A stretch of DNA of 44,905 nt from an uncultured Eubacteriales bacterium (GTDB lineage: Bacteria; Bacillota; Clostridia; Oscillospirales; Oscillospiraceae), in contig UQXI01000025.1 in NCBI GenBank assembly GCA_900544975.1, positions 1 to 44,905 of the forward strand, in the 5' to 3' direction. The notes under the pieces are model-generated. The model did not search any database and was not told the origin of the DNA. It saw only the letters and a list, made by a program, of their open reading frames with translations. Positions 15,882 to 23,486 of the stretch are shown here, one piece after another. Positions within the stretch are counted from its first letter, which is position 1. Each line of letters opens with the position of its first letter. The position numbers and the translations under genes are program-made.

Positions 15882-16219
15882 AAAATGAGTATCCCCAAAA
15901 TCCGGTGCAGAAGGTTGGTGGAGACCTTCCGTCCAAAGACCCCGGCGGCAACGCCTCCCAGGGCGCTTCCCACCAGATAGGGCCAGGCCGTCTGCCAGGG
16001 CAGATCCCCATGCAGACCATAGACCGTCAGAGATACCAGACACAGGGGGAAGATCACCGCAACCGAGGTGGGAAACAGGCTGTCCTCCTCCACATCGGTG
16101 AACTTGTGCAGCGCCGGCACCAGCACCATGCCGCCTCCCGCTCCAAACAGGCCGTTGGCCGCCCCGGCTCCGGCTCCCGCCGCCGCGGCCCCCAGCCAGG
16201 GGAATTTTTTCTTCGCCAC
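15854..16219 (-). CDS. TauE/SafE (TSUP) family half-transporter, first copy
   Basis: A 121-residue membrane protein with the motif NGLFGAGGGMVLVPAL near residue 22 and about four transmembrane segments, again half a normal TSUP exporter. It starts with GTG at 16219, with GGAGG nine bases upstream. It is followed by the overlapping second half. Sulfite, sulfonate or another organic anion is a likely substrate from the family, but nothing local fixes it. Confidence 0.78.
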   Translation of the reverse strand: MAKKKFPWLGAAAAGAGAGAANGLFGAGGGMVLVPALHKFTDVEEDSLFPTSVAVIFPLCLVSLTVYGLHGDLPWQTAWPYLVGSALGGVAAGVFGRKVSTNLLHRILGILILWGGIRSFL

Positions 16220-16311
16220 AACACATCGCCTCCCATGGAAGAGCTTTCCCGGAGAGGCAAATTTTATACCGCTGCCTGTCCGGGATGGCGGCGGTCCACG
16301 CTTCCATCAAA

Positions 16312-16358
16312 AAGCGCCCCTCCATGCTTCCATCTTTTCACAGGGAAGTATGGAGGGG
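16312..16358 (-). terminator. Terminator of proS
   Basis: CCCCTCCATGCTTCC (16317-16331) pairs with GGAAGTATGGAGGGG (16344-16358, one mismatch). On the minus strand the stem is followed by GCGCTTTTTG. Confidence 0.8.
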
Positions 16359-16403
16359 CCGCTTGTCATGAGCCGGGAATTTCTGAAGGGGACTTCTGGC
16401 GGA

Positions 16404-17840
16404 TTAGTACGCCACGCCCCAGTAAATCATCTTGTTGGCCGGTTTTCCACAGATGGGGCACACATCCCCCAGATGCTCCTGCCGGAAGGGGATGCAGCGG
16501 GAGGACATGCCGGCCACGTCCTTCATCTTCAGCTCGCAAGCCTCTTCGCCGCACCACATGGTCTTGATGAAGCCGCCATGTTTCTCCTGGAGCTCCTTGG
16601 CCTCCTCCAGGCTATAGGCGGGATAGATGTGCTCGTCCAGGTTCTTCTTGGCTTTGGCAAAGAGGCCGTCGTGGACCGCCTGGAGGGTCTCCGCCGCCCG
16701 GGTCTCCAGATCCTCCAGCGGGACGAACGCCTTCTCGCCATTGTCCCGGCGGACCAGGACGCACTGGCCGTTCTCGATGTCCTTCGGGCCCAGCTCCAGG
16801 CGGACGGGGACGCCCTTCATCTCATACTCGGCAAACTTCCAGCCGGGGCTCTGCTCGGAGTCGTCCACCTTCACCCGGAAGCCGGCCTTCTTCAGGCGCG
16901 CAGCCACCTCGTTCACCTTGTCCAGGACGCCGGGTTTGTGCTGGGCCACGGGGATGAGGACGATCTGGATGGGGGCGATTTTGGGGGGCAGCACCAGGCC
17001 GTTGTTGTCCCCGTGGGTCATGATGATGCCGCCGATGAGCCTGGTGGACAGGCCCCAGGAGGTCTCATAGGGGGTGGCCTGCTGGTTGTTCTTGTCGGTA
17101 AAGTGAATGTCAAAGGCATTGGCAAAGCCGTCGCCAAAGTAATGGGAGGTCCCGGCCTGGAGGGCCTTCCGGTCGTGCATCATGCACTCAATGGCATAGG
17201 TCCGCTCCGCGCCGGAGAACTTCTCCTTGTCGGTCTTCACGCCCCGGACCACGGGCATGGCCAGATACTCCTCGCAGAACCGGGCGTAGCACTCCAGTTG
17301 GTCCTCCGTCTCCTGAATGGCCTCTTCGGCGGTGGCGTGGAGGGTGTGGCCCTCCTGCCACAGGAACTCCCGGTGGCGCAGGAAGGGGCGGCTGGTCTTC
17401 TCCCAGCGCAGCACGCTGCACCACTGGTTGTACTTCACCGGCAGGTCCCGCCAGGAGTGGACAATGTCTTTAAAATGGTCGCAGAACAGGGTCTCGGAGG
17501 TGGGGCGAATGGCCAGTTTCTCCTCCAGCTCCTCCGCGCCGCCCAGGGTTACCCAGGCGCACTCGGGGGCGAAGCCCTCCACATGATCCTTCTCCTTCTG
17601 CAGGAGGCTCTCCGGAATGAGGACGGGCATATACACATTCTCATGGCCCGTCTCCTTGAACATCCGGTCCAGGACCGCCTGAATGTTCTCCCAGATGGCG
17701 TAGCCATAGGGCCGGTAAATGAACACGCCCTTCACGCCGGAATAGGCGATGAGCTCCGCCTTCTTACACACGTCGGTGTACCACTGGGCAAAGTCCACCT
17801 CCATGTCGGTGATTTGTTCCACTTTCTTCTCTTTTGCCAT
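16404..17840 (-). CDS. proS: Prolyl-tRNA synthetase, eukaryote/archaea-like short form
   Basis: A 478-residue class II synthetase charging tRNA-Pro. Class II motifs are seen: GVKGVFIYRPYGYAIWENIQ (motif 1), RWEKTSRPFLRHREFLWQEGHT (motif 2, here abbreviated from a longer run) and GGIIMTHGDNNGLVLPP near motif 3. The anticodon-binding domain and a C-terminal zinc-binding-like domain (WCGEEACELK, CPICGKPA, ending in a Tyr) mark the archaeal/eukaryotic-like type without the bacterial editing insert. Its leader is short (~60 bases) and no T-box is present. Confidence 0.95.
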   Translation of the reverse strand: MAKEKKVEQITDMEVDFAQWYTDVCKKAELIAYSGVKGVFIYRPYGYAIWENIQAVLDRMFKETGHENVYMPVLIPESLLQKEKDHVEGFAPECAWVTLGGAEELEEKLAIRPTSETLFCDHFKDIVHSWRDLPVKYNQWCSVLRWEKTSRPFLRHREFLWQEGHTLHATAEEAIQETEDQLECYARFCEEYLAMPVVRGVKTDKEKFSGAERTYAIECMMHDRKALQAGTSHYFGDGFANAFDIHFTDKNNQQATPYETSWGLSTRLIGGIIMTHGDNNGLVLPPKIAPIQIVLIPVAQHKPGVLDKVNEVAARLKKAGFRVKVDDSEQSPGWKFAEYEMKGVPVRLELGPKDIENGQCVLVRRDNGEKAFVPLEDLETRAAETLQAVHDGLFAKAKKNLDEHIYPAYSLEEAKELQEKHGGFIKTMWCGEEACELKMKDVAGMSSRCIPFRQEHLGDVCPICGKPANKMIYWGVAY

Positions 17841-17899
17841 CCGATTTCATCCTCTCACGGGGAATTTGGTGAACTCCCACGGGTATTTTCTATGCCGCT

Positions 17900-17908
17900 A
17901 TTGTATCA
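17900..17908 (-). promoter_or_regulatory. Extended -10 promoter of proS
   Basis: On the minus strand TGATACAAT is an extended -10, about 60 bases before the proS start. A TTGACA at 17913-17918 lies too close to serve as its -35 and could instead pair with CATAGA (18-base spacer). Which is used cannot be told. Confidence 0.4.
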
Positions 17909-18029
17909 CGATTGTCAAGGCCCCGCATAGGATGAGATGCACCCGCCCCGCAGAGGCGGTTCCTTTCTTTGCACCGTTTTGGCTCCATTTGCCGTTGCTG
18001 ATCTATCCTATATTGAAAGGGAGAATCCC

Positions 18030-18185
18030 ATGGCCCAATTTACCATTTCTTTGGACCCCGCCGCCGCAAGGCTCTACCTGCAGGTGGCCCGTGCCGCCGG
18101 GAAACCGGTGGAAGAGGTTTTGGCCGACGCCCTCTTTAAGCTAGCCGGGGAGCTGTCCCTGGAGGCTCTGCGGCCTCGTTCATAA
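18030..18185 (+). CDS. Small ribbon-helix-helix-like protein
   Basis: A 51-residue protein with AAAGGGAG six bases before the ATG. A short strand (QFTISLD) is followed by two helices (PAAARLYLQVARAAGK and VEEVLADALFKLAGELS), the layout of ribbon-helix-helix DNA-binding proteins such as CopG-type antitoxins. No toxin partner is next to it. It lies between proS (divergent) and sdaA, 77 bases upstream of the latter. Assignment is by pattern only. Confidence 0.55.
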   Translation: MAQFTISLDPAAARLYLQVARAAGKPVEEVLADALFKLAGELSLEALRPRS

Positions 18186-18201
18186 AAGCGGAAATCCGCC
18201 G

Positions 18202-18230
18202 TTGTATTCAGAGGGGGAATTTGCTATACT
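18202..18230 (+). promoter_or_regulatory. Promoter of sdaA
   Basis: TTGTAT (18202-18207), 17 bases, TATACT (18225-18230), followed 32 bases later by the sdaA start. Confidence 0.65.
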
Positions 18231-18262
18231 GATTGTGATAACCTACCATGGAGGCCGCAAGC

Positions 18263-19483
18263 ATGAAATCCATTCGTGATATTTATAAAATTGGCCGCGG
18301 TCCCTCCAGCTCCCATACCATGGGGCCGGAGCGGGCCGCCAGGCTCTTTCTCTCTGAACACCCGGAAGCAGACCGCATCGAAGTCGTCCTATACGGCTCC
18401 TTATGCAAGACCGGCGTGGGCCACGGCACAGACCGGGTCCTGCGGGAGGTCCTGCAGGAAGTTGACGCCGAAATCGTCTATTCCAAAGAGGATCCCGTGG
18501 GCATCCAGCACCCCAACACCATGGACTTCTTTGCCTACCAGGGGCCGAACCAGACCGGTCATATCCGGGTGGAGTCCGTGGGCGGCGGGGACATTGTGAT
18601 CCTGGGTCGGCCCGCCGACCCCAATGCGGAGATCTATCCGGAAAACTCCTTTGCAGAAGTCCGGGACTTCTGCAAATGGCGCTACATCAATACTCTCAGC
18701 GAATACGTGGAGATGAATGAAGGCCCCGAAATCTGGGACTTCCTTCGGGAGGTCTGGCGCACCATGCAGCAGTCCATTTCAGACGGTCTGTCCACCACTG
18801 GCGTCCTCCCCGGGGGGCTGAACGTGGAGCGGAAGGCCAAGCAGCTCTATGAAAACCAGCTGCCCACAGAGGTGGCCCAGGTTTTGGAGTGCCGGATCAT
18901 CTGCGCCTACGCCTACGCCGTGTCGGAGCAGAATGCAGACAACGGCGTCATCGTCACCGCCCCCACCTGCGGCGCCGCCGGCGTCCTGCCGTCGGTTCTG
19001 CGGTATGTCCAGGAGATCCGGGGCTGCACCGAAGAGCAGGTTCTCCGGGCCCTGGCCACCGCCGGCATTCTGGGGAATCTGGCCAAGCAGAACGCCTCCA
19101 TCTCCGGGGCCGAATGCGGCTGCCAGGCAGAGGTGGGCGTGGCCTGCGCCATGGCCGCCGGCGGCCTGGCCGAGCTTTACGGCCTCAACCTGGACCAGGT
19201 GGAGTATGCGGCGGAAATTGCCCTGGAGCACCACCTGGGCCTCACCTGCGACCCCATCTGCGGCCTGGTCCAGGTCCCCTGCATCGAGCGCAACGCCGTC
19301 GCCGCCATGCGGGCCATGAACGCCTGCAACCTGAGCTACTGCCTCTGCGGCACCCGGAACATCAGCTATGACATGGTCTGCAAAGCCATGTATGAGACGG
19401 GCCTCAACCTGTCCCATCAATACAAAGAAACCTCCGAGGGCGGCCTGGCCCGCTTTTACAACCGCCGCCGGACAAGCCGGTAA
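18263..19483 (+). CDS. sdaA: L-serine ammonia-lyase (iron-sulfur L-serine dehydratase), single-chain type
   Basis: A 406-residue enzyme turning L-serine into pyruvate and ammonia with an oxygen-labile [4Fe-4S] cluster. The N-terminal beta-like domain (GRGPSSSHTMGPERAA, YGSLCKTGVGHGTDR) is fused to the alpha domain (TAPTCGAAGVLPSV, SGAECGCQAEVG, CDPICGLVQVPCIERN), which supplies the conserved cysteines. The start at 18263 is preferred over 18248 because GGAGG is eight bases upstream. Own promoter; the gene that followed it appears to have been cut off by the accessory island. Confidence 0.93.
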   Translation: MKSIRDIYKIGRGPSSSHTMGPERAARLFLSEHPEADRIEVVLYGSLCKTGVGHGTDRVLREVLQEVDAEIVYSKEDPVGIQHPNTMDFFAYQGPNQTGHIRVESVGGGDIVILGRPADPNAEIYPENSFAEVRDFCKWRYINTLSEYVEMNEGPEIWDFLREVWRTMQQSISDGLSTTGVLPGGLNVERKAKQLYENQLPTEVAQVLECRIICAYAYAVSEQNADNGVIVTAPTCGAAGVLPSVLRYVQEIRGCTEEQVLRALATAGILGNLAKQNASISGAECGCQAEVGVACAMAAGGLAELYGLNLDQVEYAAEIALEHHLGLTCDPICGLVQVPCIERNAVAAMRAMNACNLSYCLCGTRNISYDMVCKAMYETGLNLSHQYKETSEGGLARFYNRRRTSR

Positions 19484-19530
19484 GTAGGGCAAAGGACGCA
19501 GAACGCAGACAGGAAGGAGACAAAACCGGC

Positions 19531-19557
19531 ATGACCGCAGATGTTGGGCATACCTAA
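19531..19557 (+). pseudogene. Start of a gene truncated downstream of sdaA
   Basis: AAGGAG lies eleven bases before an ATG that opens only MTADVGHT before a stop. It looks like the 5' stub of a gene in the sdaA operon whose remainder was removed when the following island arrived. Too short to identify. Confidence 0.35.
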
Positions 19558-19579
19558 TTTAGTGTCATACGCAAGCAGC

Positions 19580-21076
19580 TTAATCCGCCTTTACGTTAGA
19601 AGCAGAGGGTTTGTTGTCATTGCGGGCATCAATTAATATAATATCATCACTACCTGCAATATGAAGTTCATTTAATATAGAAATTATTTTTTTCTCCTCC
19701 TTATCATTAAAAAATAATATAACTTTAATTGCCCGATCCGTCCCTGATGCAGATTTATACACTTCTACCTGCTTTGCCAAGTTATTTTTAAGTTTTGAAT
19801 TCGATGCCAACTTAAATTCTACAAGGGTTGAGTTCTTTGCTCCGTAGGACACTTTGTAATCTACAGGCCCCCTGCCGTTATTTACTTCTCTATTTACATC
19901 GAGTGGGGAACCATACCAAACAAGACGATAGATAACCTGAAGATCAGCTTCTCTTTTTACGGGCTTACCATTACTGTAGAAAAGGCGATATCCGTCTTGA
20001 TTTTCAATGACATGTTTCAGAAATTCCACGCGTTTTTTTGCTTCATCATGTGCATCTGGGGCAATATCGTAAAAACCTGTTTTTGAGCGCAGCAATGAAA
20101 TCAGCTGAGAAATCTGTGTATTGAATAGCAGCTGAACCTCACGAACCTTTTCCTTGCTAATTGATGCTGCCTGTTCCCCATTGTCTTCTTTGTACCGGAT
20201 ATAATAGTCAATCAGTTCAGGGTGCAGGCGAACAAGGTTTTCTGCCTCGCGGTCCTTCTCTGCTTGGCTCATCTCTTTTTTCTTTTTCGCCAATACATTC
20301 CGAAAATATGTATTTAGCTCAAATCGTAGTGCATCATCTGGAATCGATGGGGTTATTTGCTGTAAGTTTCTAATCATATCAGTTCTGTTTATAAATGTAT
20401 CATCCCTTGTTAAAATGTCATTTGGTGTCAATAGTACAAAGTCTCCATTGTAATATGGAAGATAATATGTTCTTGCAGCCCACGTCTTTGTTTTAAAATC
20501 AAAATATACCTTATTAACAGAGAAATTCTTGCACTTTGATCCTGATATATATTCCTTTGCAAACTGTTCTGTGTATTCTAATAAGAATCGTTTTGCGAAG
20601 TTGGTTGAAAAATCGCTAATCTTATCTCGCCCCACCCTCGGGCTAATAAGGCATAACTTTTCCATATGGTGGCCTTTGGTCACCGTCTGCCTTCCAAAAT
20701 CCTTAAAAATCGAATTAAGTCCATCATACAGTTCAGTTGCAAACTTATTCCCCATTCCACAACCAGAATTGCCTGAGAGGCTAAATCCGAGCCAAGTTTG
20801 CTTAACTTCGGAAAACGAAAACCATGCTTTGCGCATTCCTGGTGTAAGCGTTCGGTGATTTTCGGCCTGTTTTTGTAGGAATAATAAATAACTTATTATA
20901 TCATCATGAATTTTTCTGTATTCTGTTTTTTCGCTATTAAACATCAGGAACGGATCAATAAACAGTGGAATATCATTAATGAGTGATATGTTTACTGCCC
21001 CATAATCATCAATAACGTCCTCCTCTACATCGAAATAGTCTGAAAAGTATACTTTGATATTGTCCAAGTTTACCAC
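19580..21076 (-). CDS. Putative PD-(D/E)XK restriction-type nuclease, orphan
   Basis: A 498-residue protein in AT-richer DNA than its neighbours. The N-terminal ~350 residues have no motif I recognise (acidic start VYFSDYFDVEEDVIDDYGAV, then a helical, Lys-rich middle). The C-terminal part carries GPVDYKVSYG (Asp406) followed by STLVEFKLASN (Glu420, Lys422), the D-x(n)-E-x-K signature of PD-(D/E)XK nucleases, then helix NLAKQVEVYKSA. The start is GTG at 21076 or TTG nine bases inside; the latter has better-spaced AAGGGGTGG. It sits in an island with methyltransferase and antitoxin remnants, so a defence role is likely but inferred. Confidence 0.6.
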   Translation of the reverse strand: MVNLDNIKVYFSDYFDVEEDVIDDYGAVNISLINDIPLFIDPFLMFNSEKTEYRKIHDDIISYLLFLQKQAENHRTLTPGMRKAWFSFSEVKQTWLGFSLSGNSGCGMGNKFATELYDGLNSIFKDFGRQTVTKGHHMEKLCLISPRVGRDKISDFSTNFAKRFLLEYTEQFAKEYISGSKCKNFSVNKVYFDFKTKTWAARTYYLPYYNGDFVLLTPNDILTRDDTFINRTDMIRNLQQITPSIPDDALRFELNTYFRNVLAKKKKEMSQAEKDREAENLVRLHPELIDYYIRYKEDNGEQAASISKEKVREVQLLFNTQISQLISLLRSKTGFYDIAPDAHDEAKKRVEFLKHVIENQDGYRLFYSNGKPVKREADLQVIYRLVWYGSPLDVNREVNNGRGPVDYKVSYGAKNSTLVEFKLASNSKLKNNLAKQVEVYKSASGTDRAIKVILFFNDKEEKKIISILNELHIAGSDDIILIDARNDNKPSASNVKAD

Positions 21077-21079
21077 CCC

Positions 21080-21163
21080 TTATTCAATTAGTCTATCAAT
21101 TTCAAGGTCAAAAGCTCTCCTGCACCAGCGCAGTTTATTGACAACTTGCCGTGTACGCCAATT
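21080..21163 (-). pseudogene. C-terminal remnant of an unidentified gene
   Basis: In a frame different from the methyltransferase fragment, the DNA reads NWRTRQVVNKLRW followed by CRRAFDLEIDRLIE and a stop just before the nuclease gene. It has coding character and the right place to be the tail of the gene that preceded the nuclease. Its 5' part is fused out of frame to the methyltransferase stub. Confidence 0.35.
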
Positions 21164-21482
21164 CTTCCCCTTCTTTGCCTACCATCTCGCCCAACCCCTC
21201 TCTAATTTTCGGGTCATTGACGTTATCGTTGTAGACCCACCCCTCGTTGCCTGTGTTATATGGAGGATCGATATAAATACACTTCACCCGCCCCTCGTAC
21301 CGGGGCAGTAGCGCTTTCAGGGCCTCCAGATTGTCGCCCCGGATGATCATATTCTCGCTGCCGTTATCCTCATCGTGCTGGCCGCTCTCATCATAGCTGT
21401 ACTGACGTTCCAATACCCGAAACGGTACTTCCTGATGATGGTTGATCACCTTGCTCTTTCCGATCCATTCAAGTGTTGGCAT
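21135..21482 (-). pseudogene. N-terminal fragment of a type III site-specific DNA methyltransferase (Mod)
   Basis: The first ~105 residues match the start of type III Mod subunits: MPTLEWIGKSKVINHH, FRVLERQYSYDE, MIIRGDNLEALKALLP and the catalytic CIYIDPPYNTGNE (DPPY motif). It then breaks off after GKEGEELAY and stops. AGGAGGAG precedes the ATG at 21482. The S-adenosylmethionine motif and target-recognition domain are missing, so no activity is expected. Confidence 0.8.
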
Positions 21483-21511
21483 GGGTGCTCTCCTCCTGTG
21501 TATCGCACAGA

Positions 21512-21640
21512 TCATTCTCCGTGCAAACTGCTCTCTACGCTCAGCTTGCAACGCATGGCCTCGGAAACGCCACGCTGCGCAGTAACCTTTGTTTCAATGA
21601 CACCGCCGCGTTTTTTGGCAATGGTAGTAATCTCGGCCAT
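21512..21640 (-). pseudogene. N-terminal fragment resembling an AbiEi-type antitoxin
   Basis: A 42-codon frame, MAEITTIAKKRGGVIETKV then TAQRGVSEAM, has the winged-helix start seen in AbiEi/type IV toxin-antitoxin proteins and then diverges and stops. GAAAGG precedes the ATG, and a strong promoter lies upstream. It is probably a remnant; the match is from memory of the family pattern. Confidence 0.45.
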
Positions 21641-21678
21641 GAAATCCTTTCAATCACCTCGATTAACAATTCAAAAAT

Positions 21679-21707
21679 ATTATACTCAGAATTACGACAA
21701 AAGTCAA
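21679..21707 (-). promoter_or_regulatory. Promoter of the accessory island
   Basis: On the minus strand TTGACT (complement of 21702-21707), 17 bases, TATAAT (complement of 21679-21684). It would drive the antitoxin stub, the mod stub and possibly the nuclease. Confidence 0.75.
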
Positions 21708-21881
21708 CGTCGGAGCAGCTCGGAGACTTTCCCAAAAAGAAAATGCGTATAACAGTCGAAAGGCCGAAACACTTATTTTCCACTATACGCAGACAGCGGA
21801 TGTGTCTCATCAGCCAAAAGCTGGCGATCTGGGCCCTTTGAAAATATCTGCAAATACTTCGGCAGATGTGTTCACAGCCGC

Positions 21882-21910
21882 TTGAGAAAAGGGGCGTTGC
21901 GTGCTATACT
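21882..21910 (+). promoter_or_regulatory. Promoter of ychF
   Basis: TTGAGA (21882-21887), 17 bases, TATACT (21905-21910). The transcript would carry a leader of about 170 bases. Confidence 0.7.
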
Positions 21911-21921
21911 GAATGCGTTGT

Positions 21922-21955
21922 GATGCGCCTTTTTCTCTGTAAAAAGGGCGCCATC
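21922..21955 (+). other. Strong hairpin in the ychF leader
   Basis: GATGCGCCTTTTT pairs with AAAAAGGGCGCCATC (two bulged bases) around CTCTGT. The Ts lie inside the stem, so it is not a terminator. The leader from 21911 to 22087 has further GC-rich dyads but fits no riboswitch class I know. Confidence 0.45.
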
Positions 21956-22087
21956 GACGGGAAGGAATCTCGAAAATCACCCATACAAGCAGGGGATCTG
22001 CCAAAGACACGGCGGGCTGTATGCCGCGCAAACGCCACAGGCGGAAACCCTTGAAACAATGGAACATCGAAGGAGATATCAGATCAT

Positions 22088-23185
22088 ATGAAATTAGGAA
22101 TCGTTGGCCTGCCCAATGTGGGCAAGTCCACCCTCTTCAACGCCATTACCAGCGCCGGGGTTCCGGCGGATAACTACGCCTTTTGCACCATCGACCCCAA
22201 CGTGGGGGTGGTTTCTGTCCCGGACGAGCGGCTGGAGTGGCTGCGGGAGGTGCATCAGCCCAAGAAGTTCACCCCGGCAGTCATTGAGTTTGTGGACATC
22301 GCAGGGCTTGTGAAGGGCGCCTCCAAGGGCGAGGGCTTGGGCAACAAATTTCTCTCCAACATCCGCACCACCGACGCCATTGTCCACGTGGTCCGCTGCT
22401 TCGACGATCCCAATGTGACCCATGTGGAGGGCTCCACAGATCCTCTGCGGGACATCGACATCATCAACCTGGAGCTCATTCTGGCCGATGCGGAAATGGT
22501 CACCCGCCGGGTGGACAAGGCCCAGAAGGCCGCCAAGGGCGGGGACAAGCGGTTCCTCCACGAGGTGGAGGTGTTCCAGGGGCTCCTGGCCCATCTGAAC
22601 GAAGGCCAGCTGGCCCGGACCTACGACTGCTCCGACGACGACCGGGCTCTCATCGCCACCTCCGACCTTCTCACCCTAAAGAAGACCATTTACGCCGCCA
22701 ACCTCTCCGAAACCCAGGTCAACGAGCCGGAATCCAGCCCCTATTTCCAGAAGGTCCGGGAACTGGCGGACCAGGAGGGCAGCCAGGTGCTGCCCATCTG
22801 CGCCAAGCTGGAAGCCGACATCGCCGAGCTGGACGACCCGGAGGAAAAGGCCATGTTCATGGAGGAACTGGGCCTGCGGGAGTCCGGCCTGGACCGGCTG
22901 ATCCGCAGCAGCTACGCCCTGCTGGGTCTCATCTCCTTCCTGACCGCCGGCTCCGACGAGTGCCGGGCCTGGACCATCCAGAAGGGCACCAAGGCCCCTC
23001 AGGCCGCCGGAAAGATCCATACCGACTTCGAGCGGGGCTTCATCCGGGCCGAGGTCATCGCCTTCCAGGATCTCAAGGCCTGCGGCACCATGTCCGCCGC
23101 CAAAGCCAAAGGTCTGGTCCGCAGTGAGGGGAAGGAATATGTGATGCAGGACGGCGACATTGTGAATTTCCTCTTCAACGTCTGA
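22088..23185 (+). CDS. ychF: Redox-regulated ATPase/GTPase YchF (Obg family)
   Basis: A 365-residue universally conserved P-loop NTPase, ribosome-associated and preferring ATP. The G1 motif GLPNVGKST is at residues 7-15; G3 appears as DIAGLVKGASKGEGLGNKFL, then a coiled-coil insertion and the C-terminal TGS domain (AWTIQKGTKAPQAAGKIH, DFERGFIRAEVI). The C-terminus MQDGDIVNFLFNV is canonical. AAGGAG lies about twelve bases upstream of the ATG. Single gene with its own promoter and terminator. Confidence 0.96.
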   Translation: MKLGIVGLPNVGKSTLFNAITSAGVPADNYAFCTIDPNVGVVSVPDERLEWLREVHQPKKFTPAVIEFVDIAGLVKGASKGEGLGNKFLSNIRTTDAIVHVVRCFDDPNVTHVEGSTDPLRDIDIINLELILADAEMVTRRVDKAQKAAKGGDKRFLHEVEVFQGLLAHLNEGQLARTYDCSDDDRALIATSDLLTLKKTIYAANLSETQVNEPESSPYFQKVRELADQEGSQVLPICAKLEADIAELDDPEEKAMFMEELGLRESGLDRLIRSSYALLGLISFLTAGSDECRAWTIQKGTKAPQAAGKIHTDFERGFIRAEVIAFQDLKACGTMSAAKAKGLVRSEGKEYVMQDGDIVNFLFNV

Positions 23186-23210
23186 TTCTGCCACTTTGCA
23201 CAGAAATAAA

Positions 23211-23268
23211 CCCCGGGCGAGTGCCTCCCATCTCAAAATGGGGAGGGATTCGCCCGGGATTCTTTTTT
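23211..23268 (+). terminator. Terminator of ychF
   Basis: CCCCGGGCGA..CTCCC pairs with GGGAGG..TCGCCCGGG and leads into ATTCTTTTTTC. Long, stable stem 26 bases after the stop. Confidence 0.88.
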
Positions 23269-23327
23269 CATTTCCTGCAGCCGGGCTGAACCCGGGTTTC
23301 CCCAAACTACCGCACCGGCGCATAGAG

Positions 23328-23367
23328 CAGGGGCTGCCTCAAAACGAAGTTTTGAGACAGCCCCTGT
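23328..23367. terminator. Perfect hairpin between convergent ychF and htrA
   Basis: CAGGGGCTG.CTCAAAAC pairs with GTTTTGAG.CAGCCCCTG around GAA. It has no long T-run on either side, so it may be a transcript-end or repeat-type hairpin rather than a classical terminator. A second dyad (GGAGC..CCGGA/TCCGG..GCTCC) follows at 23367-23396. Confidence 0.5.
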
Positions 23368-23486
23368 GGAGCAATCCGGAGCAGTCCGGTGCTCCTGGCA
23401 CAAAACGAAAAGGAAGAAATAGGAAAGAAGAACGTGTATGCGATCTATGAACAAGCCTTGGACGGCTGAACTTGCATGGGGCCGAC

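Noticed and set aside
16068..17930. 620-codon open frame on the plus strand
   Set aside because: It lies antisense to proS, which has every class II motif, a terminator and a promoter. Long antisense frames are expected in GC-rich DNA.
17841..17936. T-box riboswitch before proS
   Set aside because: The leader is only ~60 bases and has no T-box or specifier stem.
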